Shown one piece after another: positions 1 to 7,292 of a stretch of 8,977 bases of DNA. Source of the stretch: an uncultured Lachnospiraceae bacterium (GTDB taxonomy: Bacteria > Bacillota > Clostridia > Lachnospirales > Lachnospiraceae); contig OMSM01000261.1 of assembly GCA_900313745.1 (NCBI GenBank), positions 1-8,977 on the forward strand. Direction: 5' to 3'. A program made the translations under genes and the position numbers. The notes under the pieces are model-generated. The model ran no database searches and had not been told where the DNA came from. It saw only the letters and a program-made list of their open reading frames with translations. The number at the start of each line of letters is the position of its first letter. Positions within the stretch are counted from its first letter, which is position 1.

Positions 1-618
1 AATGTCTCTTCCTCCGTCCTTGGCTACGAGGAAACCATTCTGCCCTCCGCCGCCCTTTCCAGGTCGGCAGGGCTGCTCCTGGACGGGAAGGCTGTCGTCC
101 GGAGGCGTGATTTCTGGGGAGATGTTCTGGCGGAGGAGCTTCTTGAGCCGGGGGATCTCTTCGCCGAGGACACCGCATGCGCGGTACTGCCGGACGCATC
201 GCGCGAACCCGCGGGCGTTCCGGACGCGGAGATTGTCTCCGTCTCTCCCGCTGCGGTTATCCTCTGGATCGATGCCGCCGGTTTTGCCGCGGTCTGTCCC
301 TCCGCCTGTACCTACCACATCACCCTGATCCGCAATCTGATGGGGACTCTTTGCACGGGAGCCCTTGCGGGCAGGGACAGGATGAGCCATCTCACCATGC
401 ACTCCACAAGGCAGAAGCTGATCTCCTATCTCTCCGCAGAAGCGGCAAGACAGCATCGCTCGGAGTTCGAGATCCCGCTTAACAGGCAGGAGCTTGCCGA
501 TTTCCTTCTTGTGGAACGCAGCGCAATGAGCGCACAGCTCTCCCTGCTGAAGAAGGAGGGGCTCATCGACTTCAACCGGAACCGATTCCGGCTGATTCAC
601 AGAGGAGGTGATCACTAA
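1..618 (+). CDS. Crp/Fnr-family transcriptional regulator (5' end outside window)
   Basis: The reading frame is open from base 1 to the TAA at 616-618, giving 205 residues with the N-terminus missing. Seen: visible residues 1-120 are the end of a cNMP-type beta-roll sensor domain followed by the long dimer helix, and 130-200 are a winged helix-turn-helix. The core FEIPLNRQELADFLLVERSA (156-175) followed by LSLLKKEGLIDF fits the Crp/Fnr HTH_Crp pattern, with the recognition helix near 172-184. Family knowledge: such proteins are cytoplasmic dimers that bind DNA, usually in response to a small ligand, redox state or gas. The ligand here is unknown. Cysteines sit at visible positions 60, 99, 103 and 118; the Cys-x3-Cys pair resembles clostridial members of the family, but its role is not established. 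The stop codon overlaps the start of the epimerase gene, so the two are probably co-translated. An internal ATG at 340 is not the true start, because the frame continues upstream with family-like sequence. Confidence 0.88.
   Translation, partial: NVSSSVLGYEETILPSAALSRSAGLLLDGKAVVRRRDFWGDVLAEELLEPGDLFAEDTACAVLPDASREPAGVPDAEIVSVSPAAVILWIDAAGFAAVCPSACTYHITLIRNLMGTLCTGALAGRDRMSHLTMHSTRQKLISYLSAEAARQHRSEFEIPLNRQELADFLLVERSAMSAQLSLLKKEGLIDFNRNRFRLIHRGGDH
603..613 (+). promoter_or_regulatory. Extended Shine-Dalgarno site of the epimerase gene
   Basis: The 11-mer AGGAGGTGATC is an uninterrupted match to the complement of the usual 3' end of bacterial 16S rRNA. It ends 4 bases before the ATG at 618. 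It lies inside the last codons of the Crp/Fnr gene, whose TAA shares one base with the ATG. This fixes the epimerase start and suggests strong initiation independent of, or in addition to, translational coupling. Confidence 0.8.
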
Positions 619-1517
619 TGCTGTATTCCATTACCAACGGCACCCTGTCACTCAAGGCCAGTTCCCGCGGGGCAGAAATGTATTCTCTTATGAAAGACGG
701 AAAGGAATACCTCTGGACCGCTGATCCTGAGTACTGGCCGGAGCATGCCCCTGTGCTCTTTCCCTTCATAGGCCGCGAGCGGAACGGCGAATACCGCACC
801 GGGGGGCGCACCTATTCCATGCCCATCCACGGCTTCGCGAAAAACATGGATTTCGAGCCGGAGGAGATATCGGGCGAAGAACTGAGGTTCACGATAAGGG
901 ACACGGAGACCACAAGGGAGGTCTACCCGTTCCCCTTCCTCTTCACTGTCGCATACCGCCTGGAAGGGAATACCGTAAAAGTAAGCTTTATCGTGAAAAA
1001 CACAGGAGACAGCGAGCTTTATTTCATGGCCGGCGGACATCCGGGCTTTCTCTGCCCTCCGCCCTCGCATCCCGGCTCGCCCCGGAGCGCGTGCGGCATC
1101 TCCTTCCTCCGGGAAGGAAAACCGCTTGATGCTGTGTACTCCACTCCGATCACCGCAGAAGGTCTTGCCGCGTCCAAAGAGAAGGAGCCTTACGTTTTTG
1201 TCCAGAAGGACGGCCGGATTATCCCTGAAGCCGACCTCTTCGCGAATGACGCACTCATCACGGAAAACTGGGACTGCGACGAGGTGGATCTCCTGGATCC
1301 CGACGGGCGCCCCTACATCCGGGTGAGTTTTGACGCCCCGCTTGTCGGCGTCTGGTCCGTCGCCGGAAGGGAAGCACCCTACATCTGCATCGAGCCCTGG
1401 TGGGGCCGCTGCGACCGCGAGGACTTCGCCGGCGAACTGAAAGACCGGGAATGGGAACAGGCCCTCGCCCCCGGAAAGACCGCGGTGTATTCCTTCGCGA
1501 TCAATATCCCGGATTAA
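618..1517 (+). CDS. Aldose 1-epimerase family protein (LacX-like galactose mutarotase)
   Basis: The protein has 299 residues, normal for the family. Family knowledge: aldose 1-epimerases interconvert alpha and beta anomers of sugars in the cytoplasm using a catalytic His and Glu on a beta-sandwich. Seen: LFPFIGRERNGEY (48-60), MPIHGFAK (68-75, with His71), the conserved AGGHPGF (138-144, with His141 as the likely general acid) and PYICIEPWWGRCD (254-266, with Glu259 as the likely general base). The Trp-rich GVWS...IEPWWG ending is typical of the LacX-type subgroup rather than classical GalM. The start is set by the perfect ribosome-binding site and the TAATG overlap with the preceding Crp/Fnr gene. 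The sugar substrate cannot be told from sequence. Related proteins include hexose-6-phosphate mutarotases, but the HGF/GGHPGF spacing fits the LacX branch. The pairing with a regulator suggests carbohydrate-responsive control, which is inference. Confidence 0.9.
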   Translation: MLYSITNGTLSLKASSRGAEMYSLMKDGKEYLWTADPEYWPEHAPVLFPFIGRERNGEYRTGGRTYSMPIHGFAKNMDFEPEEISGEELRFTIRDTETTREVYPFPFLFTVAYRLEGNTVKVSFIVKNTGDSELYFMAGGHPGFLCPPPSHPGSPRSACGISFLREGKPLDAVYSTPITAEGLAASKEKEPYVFVQKDGRIIPEADLFANDALITENWDCDEVDLLDPDGRPYIRVSFDAPLVGVWSVAGREAPYICIEPWWGRCDREDFAGELKDREWEQALAPGKTAVYSFAINIPD

Positions 1518-1520
1518 GCT

Positions 1521-2147
1521 TCAGGCCTGTTTTCTAAGCTTGCTCCTTATGCGCTGCAGCGCGTTGTCGGTGCTCTTCTCCTCCCGCCCGAGCACGTGGG
1601 CGATCTCCACGTAGCCGAGTCCCGTGAGGTAGAGATCAAGCACCTGCTTCTCGAAAGAGCTCAGTTCCGAGTCGATGCGGTTCAGGAGGTTTTTTAAGTC
1701 CTCCCGGTCGATGATCAGTTTTTCCGGATCCGTACTTCCGAGATCCGAGATCTGGTCTGCGAGCTCCGGCGCATCGGGATCGTTCGAACCCTCTCCCCCT
1801 CTCACCTTGCTGTATATGGATACGGCGGTGTTGAGGGGGATGTTTTTCTGTCTTCCCGAGGACTGAACCGCGCTGTAGAGCTTCCTTGTCACACAAAGCT
1901 GGGCAAAGGTCCTGAAGCTCGCGTCCCGGCCGGGGTCGAAATCCCGTATCGCCGTGAAGAGGCCGATCATCCCCTCCTGGATGAGGTCCTCGGACTCCCC
2001 TCCAAGAATATACATGGAGCGCGCCTTCCCGCGCACCAGTTCCTTATACCGCTCAAGAAGGCAGTCCACAGCCTGGCTGTCGCCCTCGCGGCTTAAGAAG
2101 ATCAGTTCCTCGTCGGTGTATTCATCCGCGCTGCCGTACGATTTCAT
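1521..2147 (-). CDS. sigH: RNA polymerase sigma-H factor (Spo0H-like)
   Basis: The protein has 208 residues and closely resembles Bacillus SigH in layout. Seen: region 2.1-2.4 at about 12-100, with KARSMYILGGESEDLIQEGM (41-60) matching the core-binding segment and the RDF...SFRTFAQLCVTRKLYSAV...RQKNIPLN stretch (68-106) matching the -10-recognition part. A linker follows at 107-150, then region 4 at 155-206, with GLGYVEIAHVLGREEKSTDN (177-196) and ALQRIRSKL as the -35-binding helix-turn-helix. Family knowledge: sigma-H directs transition-state genes and, in spore formers, early sporulation and competence genes. The start ATG lies inside the end of rlmB (26-nt overlap), with GGAGTG at 2155-2160 and a 7-nt spacer. 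Gene order agrees with Firmicutes, although the yacP/NYN-domain gene often found between rlmB and sigH is absent. The stop lies 3 bases from that of the convergent epimerase. Confidence 0.93.
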   Translation of the reverse strand: MKSYGSADEYTDEELIFLSREGDSQAVDCLLERYKELVRGKARSMYILGGESEDLIQEGMIGLFTAIRDFDPGRDASFRTFAQLCVTRKLYSAVQSSGRQKNIPLNTAVSIYSKVRGGEGSNDPDAPELADQISDLGSTDPEKLIIDREDLKNLLNRIDSELSSFEKQVLDLYLTGLGYVEIAHVLGREEKSTDNALQRIRSKLRKQA

Positions 2148-2952
2148 AAGCCATCACTCCCGCTGCCACCGAGGCATTGAGCGAGTTAATCTCCCCCTTC
2201 ATCGGAATGGAGGCGACGAAGTCGCACTTCTCCCGCACCAGCCTGGAAACTCCGCTCCCCTCGGCACCGATGACAAGACCGATTGCCCCCCGTAAATCCA
2301 GCGACGTATAGGGCTCTCCGTCCATGTCCGCACAGACGAACCACATTCCCTTCTCTTTCAGCTCCTCTATGGTCCTGGCGAGATTGGTCACCCTGGCCAC
2401 CGGTGTGAAATTCAGTGCTCCGGCGGATGCCTTCGCAACCGTCGCGGTGAGTCCGACCGCACGGTCCTTCGGAATAATTACGCCATGAGCGCCCGCGGTA
2501 TTGGCAGTCCGGATGACAGCCCCCAGATTATGCGGGTCTTCTATGCTGTCCAGAAGAATGAAGAAGGGCGGCTCTCCCTTCTCCTTTGCCCTCGCGAAGA
2601 GATCCCCGATCTCCGCGTAGCTGTATGCTGCGGCAAAGGCGATAACCCCCTGATGGTTTCCGGTCTCCGAGATCTGGTCCAGCCTCTCCCTGGTCACGAA
2701 CCGGATCGGAGTTCCGCGCTTCGCGGCCTCCCGGCGTATCGTCGCGAGGGATCCTTCTTCTGTCCGGCCGGAGCGCTCGAGCATGTAGACCCTGTCGATC
2801 TCCTTTCCCGAGCGGAAGGCCTCGATCAGCGCATTCCTTCCCTCAATGCGGAAGGCATCCTCCGGGACTTCCGGCTGTTCAAATTCTCTCTTCCTGTTAT
2901 AGTCCTTTTTCATCTTAACCTTTTCCGATCCCGAACCGGCCTTATCCGGCAC
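2122..2952 (-). CDS. rlmB: 23S rRNA (guanosine-2'-O-)-methyltransferase, SpoU/TrmH family
   Basis: Family knowledge: RlmB transfers a methyl group from S-adenosylmethionine to a ribose 2'-hydroxyl (G2251 in E. coli 23S rRNA) in the peptidyl-transferase region. Seen, numbering from the GTG at 2952 (276 residues): the substrate-binding domain begins at RIEGRNALIEAF (35-46) and includes the TGNHQGV hinge motif (97-103). The SPOUT catalytic domain carries motif 1 DSIEDPHNLGAVIRTA (135-150), motif 2 GAEGSGVSRLV (229-239) and motif 3 IPMKGEINSLNASVAAG (249-265), all intact. The start is uncertain. GTG at 2952 lies 4 bases after the mrnC stop with a weak AAAGGG upstream. ATG at 2913 (Met14, giving 263 residues) has GGAAAAGG upstream and is closer to the usual family length, so I consider it at least as likely. 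Paralogues such as TrmH or TsnR-like methylases are possible, but neighbours mrnC and cysS favour RlmB. Confidence 0.92.
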   Translation of the reverse strand: MPDKAGSGSEKVKMKKDYNRKREFEQPEVPEDAFRIEGRNALIEAFRSGKEIDRVYMLERSGRTEEGSLATIRREAAKRGTPIRFVTRERLDQISETGNHQGVIAFAAAYSYAEIGDLFARAKEKGEPPFFILLDSIEDPHNLGAVIRTANTAGAHGVIIPKDRAVGLTATVAKASAGALNFTPVARVTNLARTIEELKEKGMWFVCADMDGEPYTSLDLRGAIGLVIGAEGSGVSRLVREKCDFVASIPMKGEINSLNASVAAGVMAYEIVRQRG

Positions 2953-2956
2953 ACGG

Positions 2957-3394
2957 TTACCCTTTCCCGGTGAGCTTCAGTCCTTCCTCCACAAGGAAGA
3001 GCAGTCTCTCCTCCTCGCCCTGAAGAAAGAGCCACCCGAGAAGTGCCTCCAGCGCCGTCGCTTCCCGGTAATCCTCATCTGTGGCATGCTTCGCCCTGTG
3101 CTCCGGATTGGCATTTCTTCCCCTGCGGTAGACGGCCGCCTCCTCCTCAGTAAGCAGGGACTGGATCGCCCTGCCGGCCGCGGCCTGTGCGCCCGCGTTG
3201 ACGATCCCCGAGGCGTCACGGTGAAGTTTTGCCGCCTGACGGTTTCCTTCCGCGAGTACCCTGGTCCGGATCACCAGGCTGTATACCGCATCTCCAAGGA
3301 AGGCCAGGGACAGCGGGGAATATTGAGAGGGCCCGCCTCCCCCGGGAAGCGGGCCCCCAAGAATTTCACGGATAAAGCTCATGCTCTCTTCCAT
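2957..3394 (-). CDS. mrnC: Mini-ribonuclease III
   Basis: The protein has 145 residues, close to the usual size of about 140. It is a stand-alone RNase III catalytic domain without a double-stranded-RNA-binding domain. Family knowledge: MrnC is a homodimer that cleaves double-stranded 23S rRNA precursors at both ends in Bacillota. Seen: SPLSLAFLGDAVYSLVIR (26-43) holds the RNase III signature with metal-binding Asp35. RGRNAN (91-96) and DYREATALEALLGWLFL (108-124), with Glu116, complete the active site. The gene overlaps the end of cysS. The ATG at 3394 gives a 16-nt overlap. A second ATG at 3382 (Met5) gives the classical 4-nt ATGA overlap and would shorten the protein to 141 residues without loss of the domain; I cannot decide between them. 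The rRNA-methylase gene immediately downstream fits a joint role in 50S subunit maturation. Confidence 0.92.
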   Translation of the reverse strand: MEESMSFIREILGGPLPGGGGPSQYSPLSLAFLGDAVYSLVIRTRVLAEGNRQAAKLHRDASGIVNAGAQAAAGRAIQSLLTEEEAAVYRRGRNANPEHRAKHATDEDYREATALEALLGWLFLQGEEERLLFLVEEGLKLTGKG

Positions 3395-4797
3395 TTCACC
3401 CCGTCCCGGGTGTCCTCGAGAATGATGCCCTTTTCCTTCAGCTCATCGCGGATCGCATCGGCCTTCGCGAAATCCTTTGCCTTTCTGGCGGCCTGGCGCT
3501 CCTCGATCTTCGCCTCAACATAAGAAGCCAGATCGCTGTCCTCTTCCTTCCTCTCAATGACAAGTCCCATCACCGAGGTAAGGGCGGTGAGCCTGTCTTT
3601 CAAATCCTTCACGAAACCGGAGGAGGAATCGTCCCCGGCGTTCGTATTGATCCACTTGACGAATTCAAACACTGCCGCAATCGCATCTGCGGTGTTGAAG
3701 TCATCGTCCATCGCCTTCTCGAACTGGACACGGAAGCCGTCCGCCTCTTCGAGCAGCGCCTTCTCGGCGTCGGAGATTTCCGCATTCTTCGCTTTCCCCA
3801 TGAGGAAATCCAGGTTCGCGGCGCAGTTCACGATGCGCTCATAGGCAGTTTTGGCTGATTCCATCAGCTCCGCGCTGAAATTCAGAGGGCTGCGGTAATG
3901 CACGGAGAGCATGAAGTAGCGCAGCACCTGGCCGTCATAGCGCTCCAGGATGTCCCTGACCGTGAAGAAATTGCCAAGGGATTTGCTCATCTTGCTTCCG
4001 TCGATGTTAAGGAATGCGTTATGCATCCAGTAGTTGGCAAACGGGACGCCGTTAGCCGCTTCCGACTGGGCGATCTCATTCTCATGGTGCGGGAAGACCA
4101 GGTCCTCTCCGCCGCCGTGGATATCCAGCGTGTCGCCAAGATAGTGCTTGCTCATCACCGAGCACTCGATATGCCAGCCCGGCCTGCCCTGGCACCAGGG
4201 GGACTCCCAGTAGGGTTCTCCCTCCTTCTTGGGCTTCCAGAGCACGAAGTCGAGCGGATCCTCCTTCTGTTCCTCTCCGGTGACAAGCAGCGATCTTCCG
4301 CCGCTCCGGAGGTTGTCGATGTCCTTGTGGGAGAGCTTGCCGTAATAGGCGAACTTCCTTGTGCGGTAGTACACGGTGCCGTCCTCCGCCACATAGGCGA
4401 AGCCCTTGTCGATCAGGGTCTGGATCATGTCGATCATCCCCTGGATCTCCCGGGTTGCCTGGGGATGGGTCGTGGCGGGCCGCACATTGAGGGAAGCCAT
4501 ATCCTTCCTGCACTCTTCGATGTAGCGCTCGGAGATGACAGATGCGTCGACGCCCTCCTCATTCGCCGCCTTGATGATCTTGTCATCGACGTCGGTGAAA
4601 TTGGAGACGAAATTCACCTTGTACCCGCGGTACTCGAAGTATCTGCGCACGGTATCAAAAAAGATCATCGGGCGCGCGTTGCCGATATGGATCAGATTGT
4701 ACACGGTCGGGCCGCAGACATACATTCTCACCTCGCCCTCGTGGACAGGCCTGAACTTTTCCTTCTGCTTCGACAATGTGTTGTAAATCTCAATCAT
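3379..4797 (-). CDS. cysS: Cysteinyl-tRNA synthetase (cysteine--tRNA ligase)
   Basis: The protein has 472 residues, full length for this class I synthetase, which activates cysteine with ATP and charges tRNA-Cys in the cytoplasm. Seen: the Rossmann-fold signature HIGN (37-40) within [15 protein letters not shown], and KMSKS (269-273). The zinc site that selects cysteine is intact as Cys28, Cys212, His237 and Glu241, with the same spacing as the E. coli enzyme. The DALR/anticodon-binding region with a helical bundle spans roughly 330-465 and ends in [11 protein letters not shown], a typical CysS C-terminus. The start is well supported: AAGGAG at 4805-4810 lies 7 bases upstream of the ATG. The first 8 bases overlap the end of cysE, and the last bases overlap mrnC. 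Placement directly after serine acetyltransferase links cysteine supply with tRNA charging. No T-box leader precedes the pair, since cysE is packed against ispF. Confidence 0.97.
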   Translation of the reverse strand: MIEIYNTLSKQKEKFRPVHEGEVRMYVCGPTVYNLIHIGNARPMIFFDTVRRYFEYRGYKVNFVSNFTDVDDKIIKAANEEGVDASVISERYIEECRKDMASLNVRPATTHPQATREIQGMIDMIQTLIDKGFAYVAEDGTVYYRTRKFAYYGKLSHKDIDNLRSGGRSLLVTGEEQKEDPLDFVLWKPKKEGEPYWESPWCQGRPGWHIECSVMSKHYLGDTLDIHGGGEDLVFPHHENEIAQSEAANGVPFANYWMHNAFLNIDGSKMSKSLGNFFTVRDILERYDGQVLRYFMLSVHYRSPLNFSAELMESAKTAYERIVNCAANLDFLMGKAKNAEISDAEKALLEEADGFRVQFEKAMDDDFNTADAIAAVFEFVKWINTNAGDDSSSGFVKDLKDRLTALTSVMGLVIERKEEDSDLASYVEAKIEERQAARKAKDFAKADAIRDELKEKGIILEDTRDGVKWKRA

Positions 4798-5512
4798 TTG
4801 AACTCTCCTTCGCTCTGATGAGCTCCTCCAGGCGCTTTCGCTCCTCCCGCTCTTCCGAGAGAGACTTTTCCAGCCCTGCTATCATGTTCTTCAGCACGGA
4901 ATCCGCACGGTAGAGACAGGCGATATCCGTCTTTACCGGATCAGGGAAATTGACCTGATCCAGCGTGTCCTGCGGCCTTGCGCCGCTGTTCGGCATGAAC
5001 TGCTTGACGACACGGCCGGGCACGCCGACGACCGTTGATCCGGAGGGGATATTCTCCAGGACCACGGAACCGGCCCCGATCTTACAGTTGTCCCCGATCG
5101 TACACGAACCCAGTACCTTGGCTCCTGCCCCGATCAGCACGTTGCTGCCGATAGTCGGGTGGCGCTTTCCCTGTTCCTTGCCCGTACCTCCGAGAGTAAC
5201 CCCCTGATAGAGAGTGACGTTGTCCCCGATTATCGAGGTCTCGCCGATCACTACTCCCGTGCCGTGATCGATAAAGAAGCCTTTTCCGATCTCCGCGCCG
5301 GGATGGATCTCAATTCCGGTCCGCCTCGCGCTTCTCTGGGAGATCAGGCGCGCCCGGAAATAATGCTTTTTCAGATAGTGCCGGTGCGCGCGCCTGTAGC
5401 TCATCATCGCCTGGAAGGAGGGATAAAGAAAAACCTCCAAATCCGAGTGCATGGCGGGGTCGCGCTCACGGATCACCGCGATCTCCTCGCGGATTTCATC
5501 CAGAAATTTCAT
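4790..5512 (-). CDS. cysE: Serine O-acetyltransferase (CysE/EpsC type)
   Basis: Family knowledge: this enzyme transfers acetyl from acetyl-CoA to L-serine, giving O-acetylserine, the first committed step of cysteine synthesis. The protein has 240 residues. Seen: an N-terminal helical part (1-65) precedes a left-handed beta-helix of hexapeptide repeats (about 67-168). This contains [12 protein letters not shown] (81-92) with the catalytic Asp82-His83 pair, [13 protein letters not shown] (100-112) and KRHPTIG (117-122) with the second conserved His118. After the [11 protein letters not shown] end of the fold, residues 180-240 form a charged tail with a likely coiled coil (about 205-236). The tail ends in Ser-Ser-Asn-Asp, not in the isoleucine that E. 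coli CysE uses to dock into CysK, so a classical cysteine synthase complex is doubtful. The ATG shares 4 bases (ATGA) with the ispF stop. Its own ribosome site is poor: GGAGG lies 13 bases away. Translation therefore probably depends on coupling. Confidence 0.95.
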   Translation of the reverse strand: MKFLDEIREEIAVIRERDPAMHSDLEVFLYPSFQAMMSYRRAHRHYLKKHYFRARLISQRSARRTGIEIHPGAEIGKGFFIDHGTGVVIGETSIIGDNVTLYQGVTLGGTGKEQGKRHPTIGSNVLIGAGAKVLGSCTIGDNCKIGAGSVVLENIPSGSTVVGVPGRVVKQFMPNSGARPQDTLDQVNFPDPVKTDIACLYRADSVLKNMIAGLEKSLSEEREERKRLEELIRAKESSND

Positions 5513-5994
5513 TTTCCGCTGCCAGCCTCCGTAAGGAGCGCCGCTGCCTGAGCGGCAATCCCCTGCCCGCTTCCGGTAAATCCCAGGCGTTCCTCTGTTG
5601 TCGCCTTGACACTTACACGGTCCTGACCGATACCTATAGCTTCGGAGATATTGGCCCTCATTTCATCAATATACGGCCTCAGTTTCGGTGCCTGGGCAAC
5701 AACGGTAGAATCTACATTCTCCACGCTGAATCCCGCTTCCCTGAGGCGCCCGGCCACATCACGGAGAAGCTTCAGCGACGAAATACCAAGATAGGCGTCG
5801 TCGCTGTCCGGGTAAAGCGCTCCAATGTCGCCCATCGCCGCGGCACCGAGAAGTGCGTCCATGATGGCATGAACGAGCACATCGGCGTCGGAGTGCCCCT
5901 CAAGTCCTTTTTCATAAGGGATGTCCACACCGCCGAGAATCAGTTTGTATCCCGGCACAAGCCGGTGAACATCATATCCGGTACCAATTCGCAT
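5509..5994 (-). CDS. ispF: 2-C-methyl-D-erythritol 2,4-cyclodiphosphate synthase
   Basis: Family knowledge: IspF is a trimer of the MEP isoprenoid pathway that cyclises CDP-methylerythritol 2-phosphate, releasing CMP. The protein has 161 residues from the ATG at 5994, a normal family length. Seen: [12 protein letters not shown] opens the protein with metal ligands Asp8 and His10. The signature [19 protein letters not shown] (33-51) provides the third ligand, His42. [10 protein letters not shown] (55-64) and [20 protein letters not shown] near the C-terminus complete the substrate and CMP sites. The frame stays open upstream to a TTG at 6075, but that stretch is not IspF-like, while AGGA at 6001-6004 sits 6 bases before the ATG at 5994. 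The stop overlaps cysE by 4 bases. The usual partner ispD is not in the window. Confidence 0.95.
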   Translation of the reverse strand: MRIGTGYDVHRLVPGYKLILGGVDIPYEKGLEGHSDADVLVHAIMDALLGAAAMGDIGALYPDSDDAYLGISSLKLLRDVAGRLREAGFSVENVDSTVVAQAPKLRPYIDEMRANISEAIGIGQDRVSVKATTEERLGFTGSGQGIAAQAAALLTEAGSGK

Positions 5995-5996
5995 AA

Positions 5997-6080
5997 TTAT
6001 TCCTGTCCCGCTGTCCTGTCTTCCCGCTGCCGGATTTCCCTTTTCCCAAAGCTCATAAACGGGAAAGCGGGCCAATACAT
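5997..6080 (-). other. 27-codon open frame filling the purH-ispF gap (possible coupling ORF)
   Basis: Seen: an ATG at 6080-6078 shares one base with the purH stop (TGATG). The frame runs 27 codons to a TAA at 5999-5997, two bases before the ispF ATG. The predicted product starts [13 protein letters not shown] and ends in a charged segment. No Shine-Dalgarno sequence precedes its ATG, so any translation would be by re-initiation after purH. I do not recognise the peptide. It could be a chance frame, a small protein, or a device that carries ribosomes from purH to ispF. The last 24 bases contain three GACAG units and the AGGA used by ispF. Confidence 0.2.
6001..6004 (-). promoter_or_regulatory. 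ispF ribosome-binding site
   Basis: AGGA lies 6 bases upstream of the ATG at 5994. It decides between this start and the non-homologous 27-residue N-terminal extension that would begin at a TTG (6075). Confidence 0.6.
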
Positions 6081-7258
6081 CAATGGTGGAAAAGCCTGAT
6101 TCCGGTGAATGCCATCACCATGTCATGGGCATCGCAGGCTGCGATCACGTTGTCGTCGCGAACGCTTCCGCCGGGCTCCGCGACATACTTCACACCGCTC
6201 CTGAAAGCTCTCTCAATATTGTCCCCGAAGGGGAAGAAAGCATCGGATCCAAGGGAAACTCCGGTGTTGCCGTCAAGCCATGCCCGCTTCTCTTCCGCAG
6301 TAAATACCTCCGGCCTCTTCGAGAAGATCTGCTGCCACCTGCCGTCCGCGAGCACATCCATATAGTCCTCGCCCATGTAAAGATCAATGGCGTTGTCGCG
6401 GTCCGCTCTCTTGATTCCGGGAAGGAAAGGAAGCTCCAGCACCTGCGGCGACTGCCTTAAATACCAGTTGTCCGCCTTGCTTCCGGCGAGCCTGGTGCAG
6501 TGGATGCGGGACTGCTGCCCCGCGCCGATGCCTATTGCCTGGCCGCCCTTGACATAGCACACGGAATTGGACTGGGTATATTTCAGTGTGATCAGCGCAA
6601 TGGCGAGATCATCCCTGGCGGACTGGGGAAGGTCCTTGTTCTTCGTTACGATATTGGCGAAGAGCTGGTCATCGATGACGAGCTCGTTCCTGCCCTGCTC
6701 GAAGGTCACTCCGAAGACCTGCTTTTTCTCTACAGGATCCGGCTCATAGGAAGGATCGATCTGAATAACCGCGTATGCGCCCTTCTTCTTGGCGGAGAGG
6801 ATGGCAAGCGCCTCCTCGTCGTAACCGGGGGCGATCACGCCGTCGGACACCTCTCTGGCGATCAGTTTTGCCGTCGCTGTATCGCAGGGATCCGACAGGG
6901 AGATGAAATCCCCGAAGGAGGACATGCGGTCCGCTCCTCTTGCGCGGGCATAGGCGCTGGCAAGGGGGGTAAGGTCACCAAGATCATCCACCCAGTAGAT
7001 CCTGCGCTCTATATCCGTCAGCGGCAGACCGATGGCCGCACCGGCGGGGGAGACATGTTTGAAGGAAGTTGCCGCGGGAAGGCCGGTCGCGCGCTTCAGT
7101 TCGCGGACCAGCTGCCAGCCGTTGAAGGCATCCAGGAGGTTAATGTACCCGGGCCTGCCGTTCAGCACGGTGATCGGAAGATCCGCGCCGTTCTCCATGT
7201 AGACGCGGGAGGGCTTCTGGTTGGGGTTGCAGCCATATTTCAGCTGGAGTTCCTGCAT
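6080..7258 (-). CDS. purH: AICAR formyltransferase, stand-alone (PurH transformylase domain only)
   Basis: Family knowledge: the enzyme transfers a formyl group from 10-formyltetrahydrofolate to AICAR, giving FAICAR, the penultimate step of IMP synthesis. Classical bacterial PurH is a fusion of about 510-530 residues in which an N-terminal MGS-like domain closes the ring. Here the 392 residues are only the transformylase part. Seen: [11 protein letters not shown] near the N-terminus, [11 protein letters not shown] (65-75) with the catalytic Lys67-His68 pair, KYTQSNS (226-232), [14 protein letters not shown] (243-256) and a C-terminal [10 protein letters not shown]...[10 protein letters not shown]. 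The missing cyclisation is supplied by the PurO-like gene directly upstream. I chose the ATG at 7258 because AAGGAG (7269-7274) is 10 bases away; the in-frame ATG at 7267 would leave a 1-base spacer, and the family begins around the second Met. The C-terminus keeps the conserved RLFHH, so the protein is not truncated there. Confidence 0.95.
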   Translation of the reverse strand: MQELQLKYGCNPNQKPSRVYMENGADLPITVLNGRPGYINLLDAFNGWQLVRELKRATGLPAATSFKHVSPAGAAIGLPLTDIERRIYWVDDLGDLTPLASAYARARGADRMSSFGDFISLSDPCDTATAKLIAREVSDGVIAPGYDEEALAILSAKKKGAYAVIQIDPSYEPDPVEKKQVFGVTFEQGRNELVIDDQLFANIVTKNKDLPQSARDDLAIALITLKYTQSNSVCYVKGGQAIGIGAGQQSRIHCTRLAGSKADNWYLRQSPQVLELPFLPGIKRADRDNAIDLYMGEDYMDVLADGRWQQIFSKRPEVFTAEEKRAWLDGNTGVSLGSDAFFPFGDNIERAFRSGVKYVAEPGGSVRDDNVIAACDAHDMVMAFTGIRLFHH

Positions 7259-7268
7259 GATAAACATT

Positions 7269-7274
7269 CTCCTT
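7269..7274 (-). promoter_or_regulatory. purH ribosome-binding site
   Basis: AAGGAG stands in the 34-base gap between purO and purH. It is 10 bases from the ATG at 7258 but only 1 base from the ATG at 7267, so it favours the shorter purH product. Confidence 0.65.
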
Positions 7275-7292
7275 TCTTCTGATCGTCCGGAC

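Noticed and set aside
340..618. Separate small DNA-binding protein starting at the ATG at 340
   Set aside because: The same frame is open back to base 1 with sensor-domain-like sequence, so this is the C-terminal part of the Crp/Fnr regulator.
1516..1541. Two AAGCTT copies around the convergent junction as a terminator hairpin
   Set aside because: A 6-bp AT-rich stem with a 14-base loop and no proper T-tract is too weak to call a terminator.
1551..1562. Perfect 12-bp palindrome GCGCTGCAGCGC
   Set aside because: It falls on the codons for the conserved Ala-Leu-Gln-Arg of sigma-H region 4.2 and has no loop or T-run. It is best explained as coding coincidence.
3898..4818. Long plus-strand open frame (306 codons) opposite cysS
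   Set aside because: It is the antisense shadow of a full, motif-complete cysS in GC-rich DNA. Its product resembles no family I know and has no ribosome-binding site that stands out.
6041..6070. TTTCCC...GGGAAA inverted repeat in the purH-ispF gap as a terminator or riboswitch
   Set aside because: The stem is only 6 bp with a 13-base loop and no following T-run. Downstream genes are tightly packed and need readthrough.
5995..6075. N-terminal extension of IspF from a TTG at 6075
   Set aside because: It is not similar to IspF and would make the protein longer than usual. The ATG at 5994 has AGGA at the right spacing and begins the conserved [12 protein letters not shown].
6500..7282. Plus-strand open frame of 260 codons opposite purH
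   Set aside because: It lies entirely antisense to conserved purH codons. The composition is typical of a codon-bias shadow.
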